Positions 52,925 through 61,616 of a stretch of 64,000 nt of DNA are shown here, one piece after another. The stretch's first letter is position 1. Each line of letters opens with the position of its first letter. Under the pieces are notes generated by a model. The model was not told the origin of the DNA and made no database searches. It worked only from the letters and a program-made list of their open reading frames with translations. The translations under genes were made by a program, and so were the position numbers. Origin of the DNA: a bacterium (GTDB taxonomy: Bacteria > Babelota > Babeliae > Babelales > Vermiphilaceae); NCBI GenBank assembly GCA_021777215.1, contig JAJYDS010000002.1:1-64000 (forward strand), read 5' to 3'.

Positions 52925-53527
52925 CTATCTAAGGGGTTGTTTTCTAATAAAGGTAATTATTTGATCCGCTGCTTGATCAGGTGACAAAGAATTGGTATTG
53001 ATCATGAGATCATATGAGATGTTCAGGTGGACGGTGTCATAGTGGCTGCGTGCATGGCCTATAGGCGATGTTCCGCGGGTTTTCTCTCGCTGTTCTATTG
53101 ATGCTAAAGAGGCATTAATGCCAATCCAAAAAACTTTGATGCCATGCAATGCTTCTTTTAGGTCAGGAATCCAGGCATCATCATACTTTATATAATCAAC
53201 AATCACATTATTGCCCGCATGCGCATAAGATGCTATGGCTCGATGCATCCCCTTAATAACAGTCTGAGCATTAGGCCCAATTTTAACGGCAAACCCTGTT
53301 GCTTTTTTATATTTAAAAGCATCGCTAGGCATAGCTACAGGATCATTATGTTCCGCTTCTAGATAAAATTTTTGTGGTAATATGCGAGCAAAAAGATTAT
53401 CTATCCCCGCGCTAAGCCACGGTGTGGCCTGTTTAGTTTGGAAGACCTTGACGATGCTCGATTTGCCAACAGCAGAGGCACCATTAATGATTATCACTGT
53501 TCCGTAATCATTGCTTGTTGTTTTCAT
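52925..53527 (-). CDS. P-loop phosphotransferase, chloramphenicol phosphotransferase-like
   Basis: 200 residues from the ATG at 53527 (an in-frame ATG four codons earlier is possible). The P-loop is G-A-S-A-V-G-K-S-S, preceded by strand V-I-I-I-N. The segment W-L-S-A-G-I-D-N-L-F, then G-M-H-R-A-I-A-S-Y-A-H-A-G-N-N-V-I-V-D-Y and the lid R-E-K-T-R-G follow the layout of CPT-like kinases, where the Asp after the P-loop domain acts in catalysis. The partner and substrate in this organism are unknown; a drug-resistance role should not be assumed. Confidence 0.75.
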   Translation of the reverse strand: MKTTSNDYGTVIIINGASAVGKSSIVKVFQTKQATPWLSAGIDNLFARILPQKFYLEAEHNDPVAMPSDAFKYKKATGFAVKIGPNAQTVIKGMHRAIASYAHAGNNVIVDYIKYDDAWIPDLKEALHGIKVFWIGINASLASIEQREKTRGTSPIGHARSHYDTVHLNISYDLMINTNSLSPDQAADQIITFIRKQPLR

Positions 53528-53641
53528 ATAAATTCTCATAAAAAATATAACTATAATGGGATTATGTAATCCATAGGCATGATAGCAAGTTTAGAAGAAA
53601 CACGATACATGGTGCGTATCTATTTTGGTGAAGCTTGGCGT

Positions 53642-53676
53642 AAAAACAGAAGCCCGGAATTTTCCGGGGCTTCTGT
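53642..53676 (-). terminator. Rho-independent terminator of dnaK
   Basis: Arms ACAGAAGCCCGGA (53646-53658) and TCCGGGGCTTCTGT (53663-53676) pair with one bulged base; on the minus strand the stem runs into TTTTTAC. Confidence 0.85.
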
Positions 53677-53705
53677 CTATAGCATATATGAATTTGATAG
53701 TTTGC

Positions 53706-55592
53706 TTAGCTTATTTCTGTATCAATTGGTTCGTCTGATTTTTTCTCGTCTGATTCAGATGAACCACTCTCTTTGCCGCCTTCAGCTTGCTTTTGCTTGT
53801 AGAGCTTTTCTGCAACTTTGTATGATGCTTGCGTTAGCTCGTCAGTCGCCTTTTGCAATTCTTCGGCGTTCTCCGCATGTTCTTTGAGTGCTGTTTTTGC
53901 TTTTTCGATAGCGGCTTCTACTTCGGTTACTTCAGCAGCTTCGAGCTTTTCTTTGTTTTCTTTGATGGTCTTTTCGATGCTGATGATCAAGCTATCCAGA
54001 TGGTTGCGCTTTTCAATAGTCTCGCGCGCTTTTTTATCTTCTGATTCATGAAGTTTCGCTTCGTTGACCATGCGCTCGATATCATCCTTGCTCAGGCCGC
54101 CAATATTCGTGATGGTAATTGCTTGTTCTTTGTTAGTTGCTTTATCTTTGGCTGATACATGCACGATGCCGTTTGCATCGATATCAAAGGTAACTTCAAC
54201 TTGCGGTACGCCACGCGGTGCTGCGGGAATACCATCGAGTCTGAATTGACCGAGCATTTTGTTATCTCTGGCAAATTCGCGTTCACCTTGATAGACGCGG
54301 ATATCAACGGCTGTTTGGTTATCTTCGGCGGTAGAGAAAACTTGTGACTTCTTGGTTGGGATTGTTGTGTTGCGCTCTATGAGCTTGGTTACCACGCCTC
54401 CCATTGTCTCAATGCCCAATGAAAGCGGAGTTACGTCGAGCAATAATACATCAGTTACTTCACCGGCCAGTACGCCACCTTGAATTGCAGCTCCTAGGGC
54501 AACTACCTCATCAGGGTTAACTGATTTGTTTGGTTCTTTGCCGAAAAAGTCTTTGACCAATTGTTGCACTTTAGGAATACGTGTTGAACCGCCAACCAAC
54601 ACTACTTCATCGATTTGGCTTGGGCTCATATTGGCATCTTTTAGGGCACTTTTGCATGGTTCTAGCAAGCGTGCAAAAATATCTTCACAGAGTGATTCGA
54701 GCTTTGCGCGGCTCAATTTGATGCTCAGATGTTTTGGGCCGGTGGCATCAGCCGTGATATATGGCAGGTTTATGTCGGTTTCGTGCAGGGTTGATAGTTC
54801 TTGTTTTGCTTTTTCAGCTGCTTCTTTTAAGCGTTGTAATGCCATCTTGTCTTGACGGAGATCGATGCCGTTTTCTTTTTTGAATGTTTCGACAACATAA
54901 TTGATGATTTTTGTATCGATGTCATCACCTCCCAAGTGCATGTCGCCTTTGGTTGATTTAACTTCGACCACACCTTCGCTCAGATCTAGTACGGAGATAT
55001 CAAAGGTGCCGCCACCAAAGTCAAAAACTGCGATGGTGCCACTTTTCTTTTTGTCAAAGCCATAGGAAAGGGCGGCTGCGGTTGGCTCATTGATGATACG
55101 CTTGACATCAAGGCCAGCAATTTTACCGGCATCTTTTGTCGCTTGACGTTGTGAGTCATTGAAGTATGCAGGGACGGTGATAACTGCTTCAGTAATCTTT
55201 TCTCCCAAATATTCTTCAGCTGTTTGTTTTAAGTTGCTCAGAACCGCGGCTGAAATTTCTTGAGGACTATATATTTTCCCTTCAATTTCGATACCTACAT
55301 CACCATTTTCACGTTTAATTACATGATAAGGCATGCTCTTTGCATCTTGAGCAACTTCATCATATTTATGGCCGATAAATCGTTTGACAGAATAAATTGT
55401 ATTTTCTGGATTGGTGACAGCTTGACGCTTTGCCAATACGCCAACCAAACGTTTGCCATCTTTGGTGAAGGCGACTATGGAAGGAGTTGTATTATTTCCT
55501 TCTTTATTAGGTATGATTTTAGCCTGCCCACCCTCCATGAAGGCAACGGCAGAATTAGTAGTTCCCAAATCTATGCCTATTATCTTTTTCAT
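53706..55592 (-). CDS. dnaK: Chaperone DnaK (Hsp70)
   Basis: 628 residues. The ATPase domain starts [12 protein letters not shown] and contains the phosphate motif F-D-F-G-G-G-T-F-D and the [10 protein letters not shown] segment. The linker leads to [16 protein letters not shown] and the substrate domain, then a helical lid from about residue 500 and an acidic/Ser-rich tail ending P-I-D-T-E-I-S instead of the common EEVD-like or E-E-V end. No grpE or dnaJ is beside it. A consensus-like promoter and a HAIR-like operator lie 90-160 bases upstream, pointing to HspR control. Confidence 0.98.
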   Translation of the reverse strand: MKKIIGIDLGTTNSAVAFMEGGQAKIIPNKEGNNTTPSIVAFTKDGKRLVGVLAKRQAVTNPENTIYSVKRFIGHKYDEVAQDAKSMPYHVIKRENGDVGIEIEGKIYSPQEISAAVLSNLKQTAEEYLGEKITEAVITVPAYFNDSQRQATKDAGKIAGLDVKRIINEPTAAALSYGFDKKKSGTIAVFDFGGGTFDISVLDLSEGVVEVKSTKGDMHLGGDDIDTKIINYVVETFKKENGIDLRQDKMALQRLKEAAEKAKQELSTLHETDINLPYITADATGPKHLSIKLSRAKLESLCEDIFARLLEPCKSALKDANMSPSQIDEVVLVGGSTRIPKVQQLVKDFFGKEPNKSVNPDEVVALGAAIQGGVLAGEVTDVLLLDVTPLSLGIETMGGVVTKLIERNTTIPTKKSQVFSTAEDNQTAVDIRVYQGEREFARDNKMLGQFRLDGIPAAPRGVPQVEVTFDIDANGIVHVSAKDKATNKEQAITITNIGGLSKDDIERMVNEAKLHESEDKKARETIEKRNHLDSLIISIEKTIKENKEKLEAAEVTEVEAAIEKAKTALKEHAENAEELQKATDELTQASYKVAEKLYKQKQAEGGKESGSSESDEKKSDEPIDTEIS

Positions 55593-55684
55593 TTAAGACA
55601 TCCTTTTAGATAGTACGGTTATTCTTTTTTGCTTTCTCTTTTCTGTCAATAAATCCTGCTTTTTTAGCTGCATCTAACATTAGT

Positions 55685-55714
55685 AGTATATACCCGCATG
55701 AAGATAATTGTCAA
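55685..55714 (-). promoter_or_regulatory. dnaK promoter
   Basis: On the minus strand a perfect TTGACA (55714-55709) and TATACT (55690-55685) are 18 bases apart, the best sigma-70-type match in the window. Its -10 is about 90 bases upstream of the dnaK ATG. Confidence 0.75.
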
Positions 55715-55730
55715 AATTTAACTAAAGTTT

Positions 55731-55751
55731 CTTGAGTCTTGTTGACTCATA
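55731..55751. promoter_or_regulatory. HAIR-like operator (HspR binding site) upstream of dnaK
   Basis: CTTGAGT, seven bases, then ACTCATA. The known HspR element is CTTGAGT-N7-ACTCAAG; the left half is perfect, the spacing exact, and five of seven bases match in the right half. It lies 16 bases upstream of the dnaK -35 element. An HspR-like repressor is encoded at 40878-41360. Confidence 0.7.
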
Positions 55752-55911
55752 TTTAAAAATTTATCCTCCAGCTGCATGTGTCTGATAATTTACAATCCCC
55801 CTTCAAGCTTTTCTGACCTGTAATTACGGTCTTTATCGAATGGCGAAGTCGGTTTTGAAGAATAGGCTTATTCTTTCACTCCATCTCTCCCCGCCCCCCT
55901 TTTTTTACTCT

Positions 55912-56002
55912 GGGGTATGGACGGGTAGCTTTGGGGTTGGCCGGCATGGGGGATGGCTTTGGGGGCCCGTTCCGGCCCTTTGGTGGGGAAGGGGTGTGGG
56001 GG
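55912..56002 (+). other. Cluster of G runs with quadruplex potential
   Basis: Eight runs of three to five Gs occur in 91 bases (starting at 55912, 55923, 55933, 55948, 55961, 55985, 55991 and 55998) in an otherwise AT-rich intergenic stretch, directly preceded by C runs near 55889-55899. The last three runs have loops of only two or three bases. Confidence 0.6.
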
Positions 56003-57239
56003 TTCGATTTCGTGAAAGAAAGAAGAAGAAAAAAAGAAAAGGAAGAAGCGGAGATATAAGAAGAAGAGGGGAAGAAGAAAAGAATAAGGGATAAGGGAGA
56101 AAGAACAGGGAATAATGAATAACGATCAAGGTGCAGGATAATGATTAAAGAAGGAATAAAGAGTAAAAAGGAATAAAGAGCAAAAGAGAAGTTTTTAGAA
56201 TAAGAAACCTGTGAATATAAGATATAAACGCAAGAATCGTCGTAATAGATACTTGTATATACTGGATAAACACAGAAGTGATACCGTGATATAGGGTAAG
56301 TTATATATATGAAACAAACATTCAGGAGCAAAGCCACTGTAAAACTATTTGACTACTTGTGACTACTGTGGAATGGCGCTATGCAACTTATAGCGCCAAT
56401 AAACAAACGCTGAGAAATCAAACCATGAACATGCTTAGAACACAGAATACCTAGCGCAGAAAGTCTCAGAAGAACAAGACATGATAAATGGCTTTGCAAA
56501 GAAGAATTAAGACTAATAATAAAGACTAATCAAAGACAGGCAAGAAACTAAGAAACAAAGGGACCAAAGAAAAAAAATATATACAAAATAAGAAAGCAAG
56601 AAAGAAAGAATTAAAGAATCGAAGAAGAATAAAAGAAAAGATAAATACTGATGAATAAAAAAAGACGAATAATAAAAAGGTAACCCTCACATATAAAAGA
56701 AGAAGGTGGTAAAAAAAGGGAATACAAGAAGACGAGGAAATAAAAGAAGGTGTATGCATACATAGAGTGTATACCCACATATGTATATACAGAAAAAACA
56801 TATTAATTAACAAATAAAAAGTGAATTAGTAAGGAGAAGGATGTATGCGTATACAGGGGTGTGTGTTTCCCCCAATAGGAATATGTATGCCAATTAACAA
56901 AACAAAACTCAATGAAAACACCAACCATCCATTATCAAAACACAGTGCCAATCGCACGTTGCGCACAAAAACGTACGCAAAAACCAATCAAACGATTCCT
57001 CTTTTTCTTTTTCCATATCAACTTTTATTTTCCCTCTCTCATCCATAAAAAGTTTTAGAAAATCATATACAACCTACTCTCCAAGATTCTTAAAGGGGAA
57101 TGACGCGGCGCGCCGTTCTTACGTATGAACTTTTTTAAGCACTCTTTCTCTCTGCTCATTGACATATCATTCCTTTTTCCTCATTCTGTATTTTTATATC
57201 TTTTTTTAATTTCAATCTTTACTATTTGCAAATGAGGTA
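56003..57239. other. Long gene-free stretch, strongly purine-biased on the plus strand in its first 850 bases
   Basis: From about 56010 to 56860 the plus strand is dominated by A and G in irregular GAA/AAG-like words, with no exact repeat unit. A 9-bp hairpin (TGGCGCTAT/ATAGCGCCA, 56374-56398) interrupts it. Open frames here are products of low complexity. From 56870 on the bias fades and the sequence is ordinary AT-rich DNA, with a palindromic CGGCGCGCCG near 57107. I see no gene. Confidence 0.7.
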
Positions 57240-57400
57240 GCTTCTGCATCGTCTGCCTGCCAGACTCGCCATGCAACTATAACTTAGTTGCGCTCTTGTT
57301 GGATCATAAAGCTGATCCGAATGTGGTAAGTACTATTAAAACTTCTAAACGAGAACCGAATGGTACTCCTTTACATGATTATTGTGAATTAACACGTTAA
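57240..57400 (+). pseudogene. Ankyrin-repeat gene remnant
   Basis: One frame reads L-V-A-L-L-L-D-H-K-A-D-P-N-V-V, a typical end of an ankyrin repeat, then G-T-P-L-H-D-Y-C-E-L at the start of the next repeat, and stops at TAA 57398-57400. There is no start codon with a ribosome-binding site and no further repeat. It is a fragment of a longer gene, perhaps related to the intact ankyrin gene at 59027. Confidence 0.65.
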
Positions 57401-57558
57401 CGAATATTTTCTCAGTGCCTGCACTTAAAGCGAGCCATTTTGAGTTTCGTTACCCCACCTATATGTCTGATAATTTTAGCTATTCATTCTGCAAAAAAGC
57501 ATAGCATATACTCTTGTACCTACAACGAACGAGAAATCTGTTATTGGGTATGCTTGTT

Positions 57559-58848
57559 TTAGACGTGGTACATTCTCTTTGCCACGAGGGCCAAGATACA
57601 TGAACCGGTAAGACGAGTTGCATGAAATAGTAGAAGCAGCGAAAGAAGATGAAGCTCACGAGTATGAGTAAAGGCATAAAGCAGGCCTATGCAATAGGGC
57701 AGATATGCGATGGCTATGGTGAGATATTTTCTTTTAACTTCTAAAAGCCGTTCATAGGGTGAGAGTAGTGCTTCAAGAAGGTAGCCAAGGACCATAATAA
57801 AAAAGGCGTGCATAACAGTCGCTTGTACAAAGAGTCTTTCTTTTATAAAAAAGAGTAAAGCCACCAGAGCTAATAATGGCAAACAAAGCCACAGTATTTG
57901 CGTGAGAAGTTTTTTGAAAGCATCATTTAGTGCTGTCTTTCTTTCGGACAATAATTGCGCATGGGCAAGCAGTGCGGTGTCAGTAGTTCCTATAGTTTTT
58001 AAAATGGCTCGGTAAAACAAGAGTGCTGCATCATTGGCAAGCTTAAACGCATTAGCAGGAATAGTGCCTAGTGTGTAGGTAAAGAAGGGCACTAAGAAAT
58101 TTCTTTCGGTGAGGCTTTTTATGTTAGTATAGCCTCCCATAACCAATGAATGGATGGCAAATGATGGTAAGGTCTTATGGATGGAAATAGTAGTATCAAT
58201 GCTGACACCAAGAGCTTTATATAAAGAACTGAATTTTTTTATACCACAGATAAGCAGCACAAGGCTTGCTATGCTTTTTATGATAAAAATTCCTTGCACG
58301 ATGAGTGGACTGGGGAGCCTGGGTATATAAATTATAAAGAGATCGCTCGCTAATTCTCCTCCAGCAATCATCATGACGAGCGTGTTGAATTCCTTGATCC
58401 AGAAATGGGCGTGAAAAAGAAGCCGTAAAAGCGCCACGCATCCTTCGGTAAAAAAGATAAGAGCGATTAATGGTAAAAAAGAACCTTGTATGGGAAGTTG
58501 AAAGAGGTTTTCCAATCGCTGTGCGCCAAATAAAAAAAGAGGAAGCGTACAAGAAAGCAACACCAGTTGGAACGCTACAAGTCCGGCAAGAAAGAGGCGA
58601 TAGCTCGCGTGATTTTTTGCAAAGAACGGTGCATACAGAGGAATAGACTTGCGTAATCCTAGGTCAAGCCATAAGAGGGTCAGGAATATAAGGCTATTAG
58701 TGTTCGCCCAGGTAGAAAAATCACCCGCAGAAAGAGCATAAAAAAGAGAAAAGGTAAGCACGGTTGCTGCGATCTTGTAAAAAACAAAAAGAAGGGCATT
58801 CCATGTTATGCCCGTAGTAAATGTTTTAAGGAGGTTATTAAGGGTCAT
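57559..58848 (-). CDS. Polytopic membrane protein, Wzx-like flippase
   Basis: 429 residues with about twelve hydrophobic segments and short charged loops, as in polysaccharide or lipid-linked oligosaccharide flippases of the MOP superfamily. The segment N-F-L-V-P-F-F-T-Y-T-L-G in the middle is nearly repeated in the other flippase-like gene at 61617 (N-F-L-V-P-F-F-A-L-R-G-G), so the two are paralogs. AAGG precedes the ATG. I infer transport of a lipid-linked sugar; no glycosyltransferase is nearby, although galU lies between the two paralogs. Confidence 0.7.
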   Translation of the reverse strand: MTLNNLLKTFTTGITWNALLFVFYKIAATVLTFSLFYALSAGDFSTWANTNSLIFLTLLWLDLGLRKSIPLYAPFFAKNHASYRLFLAGLVAFQLVLLSCTLPLFLFGAQRLENLFQLPIQGSFLPLIALIFFTEGCVALLRLLFHAHFWIKEFNTLVMMIAGGELASDLFIIYIPRLPSPLIVQGIFIIKSIASLVLLICGIKKFSSLYKALGVSIDTTISIHKTLPSFAIHSLVMGGYTNIKSLTERNFLVPFFTYTLGTIPANAFKLANDAALLFYRAILKTIGTTDTALLAHAQLLSERKTALNDAFKKLLTQILWLCLPLLALVALLFFIKERLFVQATVMHAFFIMVLGYLLEALLSPYERLLEVKRKYLTIAIAYLPYCIGLLYAFTHTRELHLLSLLLLFHATRLTGSCILALVAKRMYHV

Positions 58849-59026
58849 AAGCGGCGCCTTACCGTAGTTTTTCTACCTAAACCATTATTTTAAGTTCTAT
58901 TTTAAAGAGAACAGTCATTCTAGTGTAGCATAGCTTTTTTTTAAGTCTTGTTTGTGCGGGCAAAATGTTATTTTTCTTGAATATTGGTTTCAGCCTGTAT
59001 TACTCTAAAAAAAGGGGGATAAGGGT

Positions 59027-60373
59027 ATGAAAATCGTCAGAATGCTGTTTTATAAAAAATGGATTTCGATCATGGTTGTTTTAACCGTGGGCGGGCTAGG
59101 TCTGACCTATTATTCAAAAGCTAAATATTGGTATTCCTCATCTGGCGCTGGTTTAGTGAGTCAAGAAAAGGCGGACATTGATGCATATGATAGTACGGGT
59201 ATGACTGGGCTTATGAAGGCTGCCGATCGCGTTGATTTTGATAAAGTGCTCTGGTATTTACAGCAAGGTGCTAATCCAAACTTGCAGTCCAAAGATAAGG
59301 ACGTAATAAGTAATATATATAAAGGACAGGAAAGACGGTATAGTCCTTTGCACTACGTTGTTATGCGCGGTTCATTTAATCAAACGCCAGAAGTTATCAA
59401 ATTATTGCTTGAAAATGGTGCTGACCCTCATCTGAGAGATTATCACGGCAATACCCCATTGCAAACTATTTTTTTCACGGTTGATGGGCTTTACCAAAAG
59501 CAAGTTCTTGCAACCCTGCTTGCGTATGGGGCTGACCCTAATGCACAAAATAACGATGGCAATGCGTTTACTCATGAGGCGGTGGAAAACAGTAATATTG
59601 CTTGGATAACATGGGTGCGTAAAGATTTTAACTCGCTGGTAAATCTTAATCTGAAAAATAAAAAAGGGTATACGCCCAGAGAGTATGCTATCTTTTTAGG
59701 GCAACTTGATAACGCAAATCAAGGAAGTGATGTGTTGCATACAAGCCTTTTTAAAAATCCAGGAGTTATTATCGGGGCTGATGGCAATGTGCAGGCGCGT
59801 GATTTTATGGGTAACACGGCATTAATGCTTGCTATTATGCGTGGTGATGAGGCAATGGTAAAAATGCTCCTTGATAAGGGTGCCCCATTACGGGCAACAA
59901 TAAATCCTTCAGATAAGCCGGCTCTACAGGGGAATACGGCATTATTTACGGCAATTCTTCAACAAAAGCCTACAATGGTGCGGCTATTGCTTGAAAAGTG
60001 CGATGTAAACGATCTTGGTCACAAAAATAGGCGTGGCAATACGCCGCTGCACGTAGCAATGGCAATTGCTAATCAAAGTGTACGAAGAATAGTAGTGGAT
60101 TTCTTATTAAAAAAAGGCGATGAGCTTGTTTTTCAGAATCAACTCAACGTGCAGAATAATGATGGAGAAACGCCGTTTCATGCGGCAATTGCGACCGGTG
60201 ATGTTGATCTGGTGCGTTACCTGTTGACAAAATACTGCAAAAAAATCGATCTTACGATTCGTAATCGTGCGTATAAGAATGCATTTGAAATTGCCAATCT
60301 TTTGCGCCAGACTCCTATAGCAATTCTTATTCAGCGGGTGCAGATGACGGGTGTATGTCCATCAGCTGAATGA
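59027..60373 (+). CDS. Membrane-anchored ankyrin-repeat protein
   Basis: 448 residues. A basic start (F-Y-K-K-W) and a helix I-S-I-M-V-V-L-T-V-G-G-L-G-L-T-Y-Y form an uncleaved anchor or signal. Ankyrin repeats fill residues 55-440: G-M-T-G-L-M-K-A-A, S-P-L-H-Y-V-V, N-T-P-L-Q-T-I, G-N-T-A-L-M-L-A-I, G-N-T-A-L-F-T-A-I, N-T-P-L-H-V-A-M and E-T-P-F-H-A-A-I, each followed by a segment of the L-L-L-x-x-G-A-D-P-N type. It is a protein-binding scaffold exposed beyond the inner membrane; in intracellular bacteria such proteins often meet host partners, but the target is unknown. Confidence 0.9.
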   Translation: MKIVRMLFYKKWISIMVVLTVGGLGLTYYSKAKYWYSSSGAGLVSQEKADIDAYDSTGMTGLMKAADRVDFDKVLWYLQQGANPNLQSKDKDVISNIYKGQERRYSPLHYVVMRGSFNQTPEVIKLLLENGADPHLRDYHGNTPLQTIFFTVDGLYQKQVLATLLAYGADPNAQNNDGNAFTHEAVENSNIAWITWVRKDFNSLVNLNLKNKKGYTPREYAIFLGQLDNANQGSDVLHTSLFKNPGVIIGADGNVQARDFMGNTALMLAIMRGDEAMVKMLLDKGAPLRATINPSDKPALQGNTALFTAILQQKPTMVRLLLEKCDVNDLGHKNRRGNTPLHVAMAIANQSVRRIVVDFLLKKGDELVFQNQLNVQNNDGETPFHAAIATGDVDLVRYLLTKYCKKIDLTIRNRAYKNAFEIANLLRQTPIAILIQRVQMTGVCPSAE

Positions 60374-60434
60374 TTGGGGTGTTACGTGCCAAAAACTTAT
60401 TTGCGGCGTACGAACTGATTGCGGCTGCACAGAG

Positions 60435-61253
60435 TTATTTCATGATTGCATTGAGTGCTGCCAGCCAGTCTTTTGGATTGCCCACGTCGTAACGTGTACC
60501 GGAAACCTTGAGAGCGAGTACCTTTTCATCATAGTGGTGCATCATGTATTTAATGGCATCGGTAAGCTGAATCTCTCCGCCGGCGCCAGGAGTGGTCTTT
60601 TGTAGTGCGGCAAAAATTTTAGGTGAGAGTACATACCTTCCGATGATACCAAAATGAGAGGGGGCATTTTCTGGTAATGGCTTTTCTACAAGGTCACTCA
60701 GCTGAAAAAGAGAAGGGGCGAGCTGCTCCTTTATCGCTATAACGCCATAGGATGATAGTTTTTCCTGCGGTACCTCACATACGGCGATTACCGAGGCGTT
60801 ATATGTATCAGCGATGGCGATGAGCTGGCCAATTGCAGGAACAGCGCTGAGCATTATGTCATCAGGTAGGATAACGCCAAAAGCTTCATCACCGATGACT
60901 TGTTGTGCCTGCAGGACGGCATGGCCAAGTCCAAGCGGTTCAAGTTGTTCAATTGCGCGAATAGTACTATTTTCGTGAATTCTTTTCACGCTATCCAACA
61001 GATGCAACTTTCCTTTTTCCGCCAACCTTTTTTCAAGATCAGGATAGGGGGCAAAATGGTCAAAGAGTGCCTGTTTATCTTTATTGGCTATAATGGAAAA
61101 ATCGTGAATGCCTGCCTCCAGCGCTTCTTCGATAATATATTGAATAGCGGGCTTGTTCCCAAGCGGCACCATTTCTTTGGGAATTACTTTCGTTTGTGGC
61201 AAAAAACGAGTGCCGAGTCCTGCTGCAGGTATAACAACTTTAGTGACAGCCAT
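60435..61253 (-). CDS. galU: UTP--glucose-1-phosphate uridylyltransferase GalU
   Basis: 272 residues from ATG 61253 with GGGGAGA upstream; the longer frame to 61304 is unsupported. It makes UDP-glucose for surface glycans. The nucleotide loop is P-A-A-G-L-G-T-R-F-L-P, followed by K-E-M-V-P-L-G-N-K-P-A-I-Q-Y. The segments G-L-G-H-A-V-L-Q-A, I-L-P-D-D-I-M, V-E-K-P and G-E-I-Q-L-T-D-A-I, and a closing Y-D-V-G-N-P-K-D-W, are all in place. Its 3' end converges with the ankyrin gene. No other sugar-nucleotide enzyme is in the window. Confidence 0.96.
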   Translation of the reverse strand: MAVTKVVIPAAGLGTRFLPQTKVIPKEMVPLGNKPAIQYIIEEALEAGIHDFSIIANKDKQALFDHFAPYPDLEKRLAEKGKLHLLDSVKRIHENSTIRAIEQLEPLGLGHAVLQAQQVIGDEAFGVILPDDIMLSAVPAIGQLIAIADTYNASVIAVCEVPQEKLSSYGVIAIKEQLAPSLFQLSDLVEKPLPENAPSHFGIIGRYVLSPKIFAALQKTTPGAGGEIQLTDAIKYMMHHYDEKVLALKVSGTRYDVGNPKDWLAALNAIMK

Positions 61254-61616
61254 GACTGATCTCCCCGGATTGGTAATGAGAACCCCAACAGCGCGCTCAC
61301 ACACAGGTCGCTACGAAAGGTACTTACGTTAAACGCATTTTCTTTTTCCTCTACTGTATAGCATGTGTGTTATTTTGCAACTATTGACAATTTTCTCCAA
61401 GAAATAAATGTTATTTTTTTAAAAGCCATAGAATTCAATCGGTTTATTTTTGTCGTGCGCCATCCAGATGCAAGCTATTTTTGCCGGACAATGAATTTTT
61501 ATTGATAGCTTATTACTTTTGCGTGAAGTAAAAAATAAAGCGATTGTCGAGCGCGAGCGTTGTTGTTTTTTTGAAGAAGCATTGGGAGCTGCTTTATAGA
61601 ACATTCTGTGAATGTT
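61254..61616. other. Intergenic region between galU and the second flippase-like gene
   Basis: About 360 bases. A short inverted repeat AACATTC-TGT-GAATGTT lies just past the flippase-like stop. A 61-codon open frame on the minus strand (61419-61604) follows it, Lys/Ser-rich, without a ribosome-binding site or recognisable motif; I do not call it a gene. The region upstream of galU should hold its promoter, but I see no convincing pair. Confidence 0.5.

Noticed and set aside
55876-56337. 153-codon open frame on the minus strand in the low-complexity region
   Set aside because: The translation is Ser/Phe/Leu/Tyr-rich because the strand is pyrimidine-rich; there is no ribosome-binding site or recognisable domain.
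55593-57558. Chromosomal replication origin in the large gap
   Set aside because: I found no convincing DnaA boxes (TTATCCACA-like) and no dnaA, dnaN or similar neighbour; the unusual composition alone is not enough.
61419-61604. 61-codon open frame after the second flippase-like gene
   Set aside because: No ribosome-binding site, no motif, and composition like the surrounding intergenic DNA.
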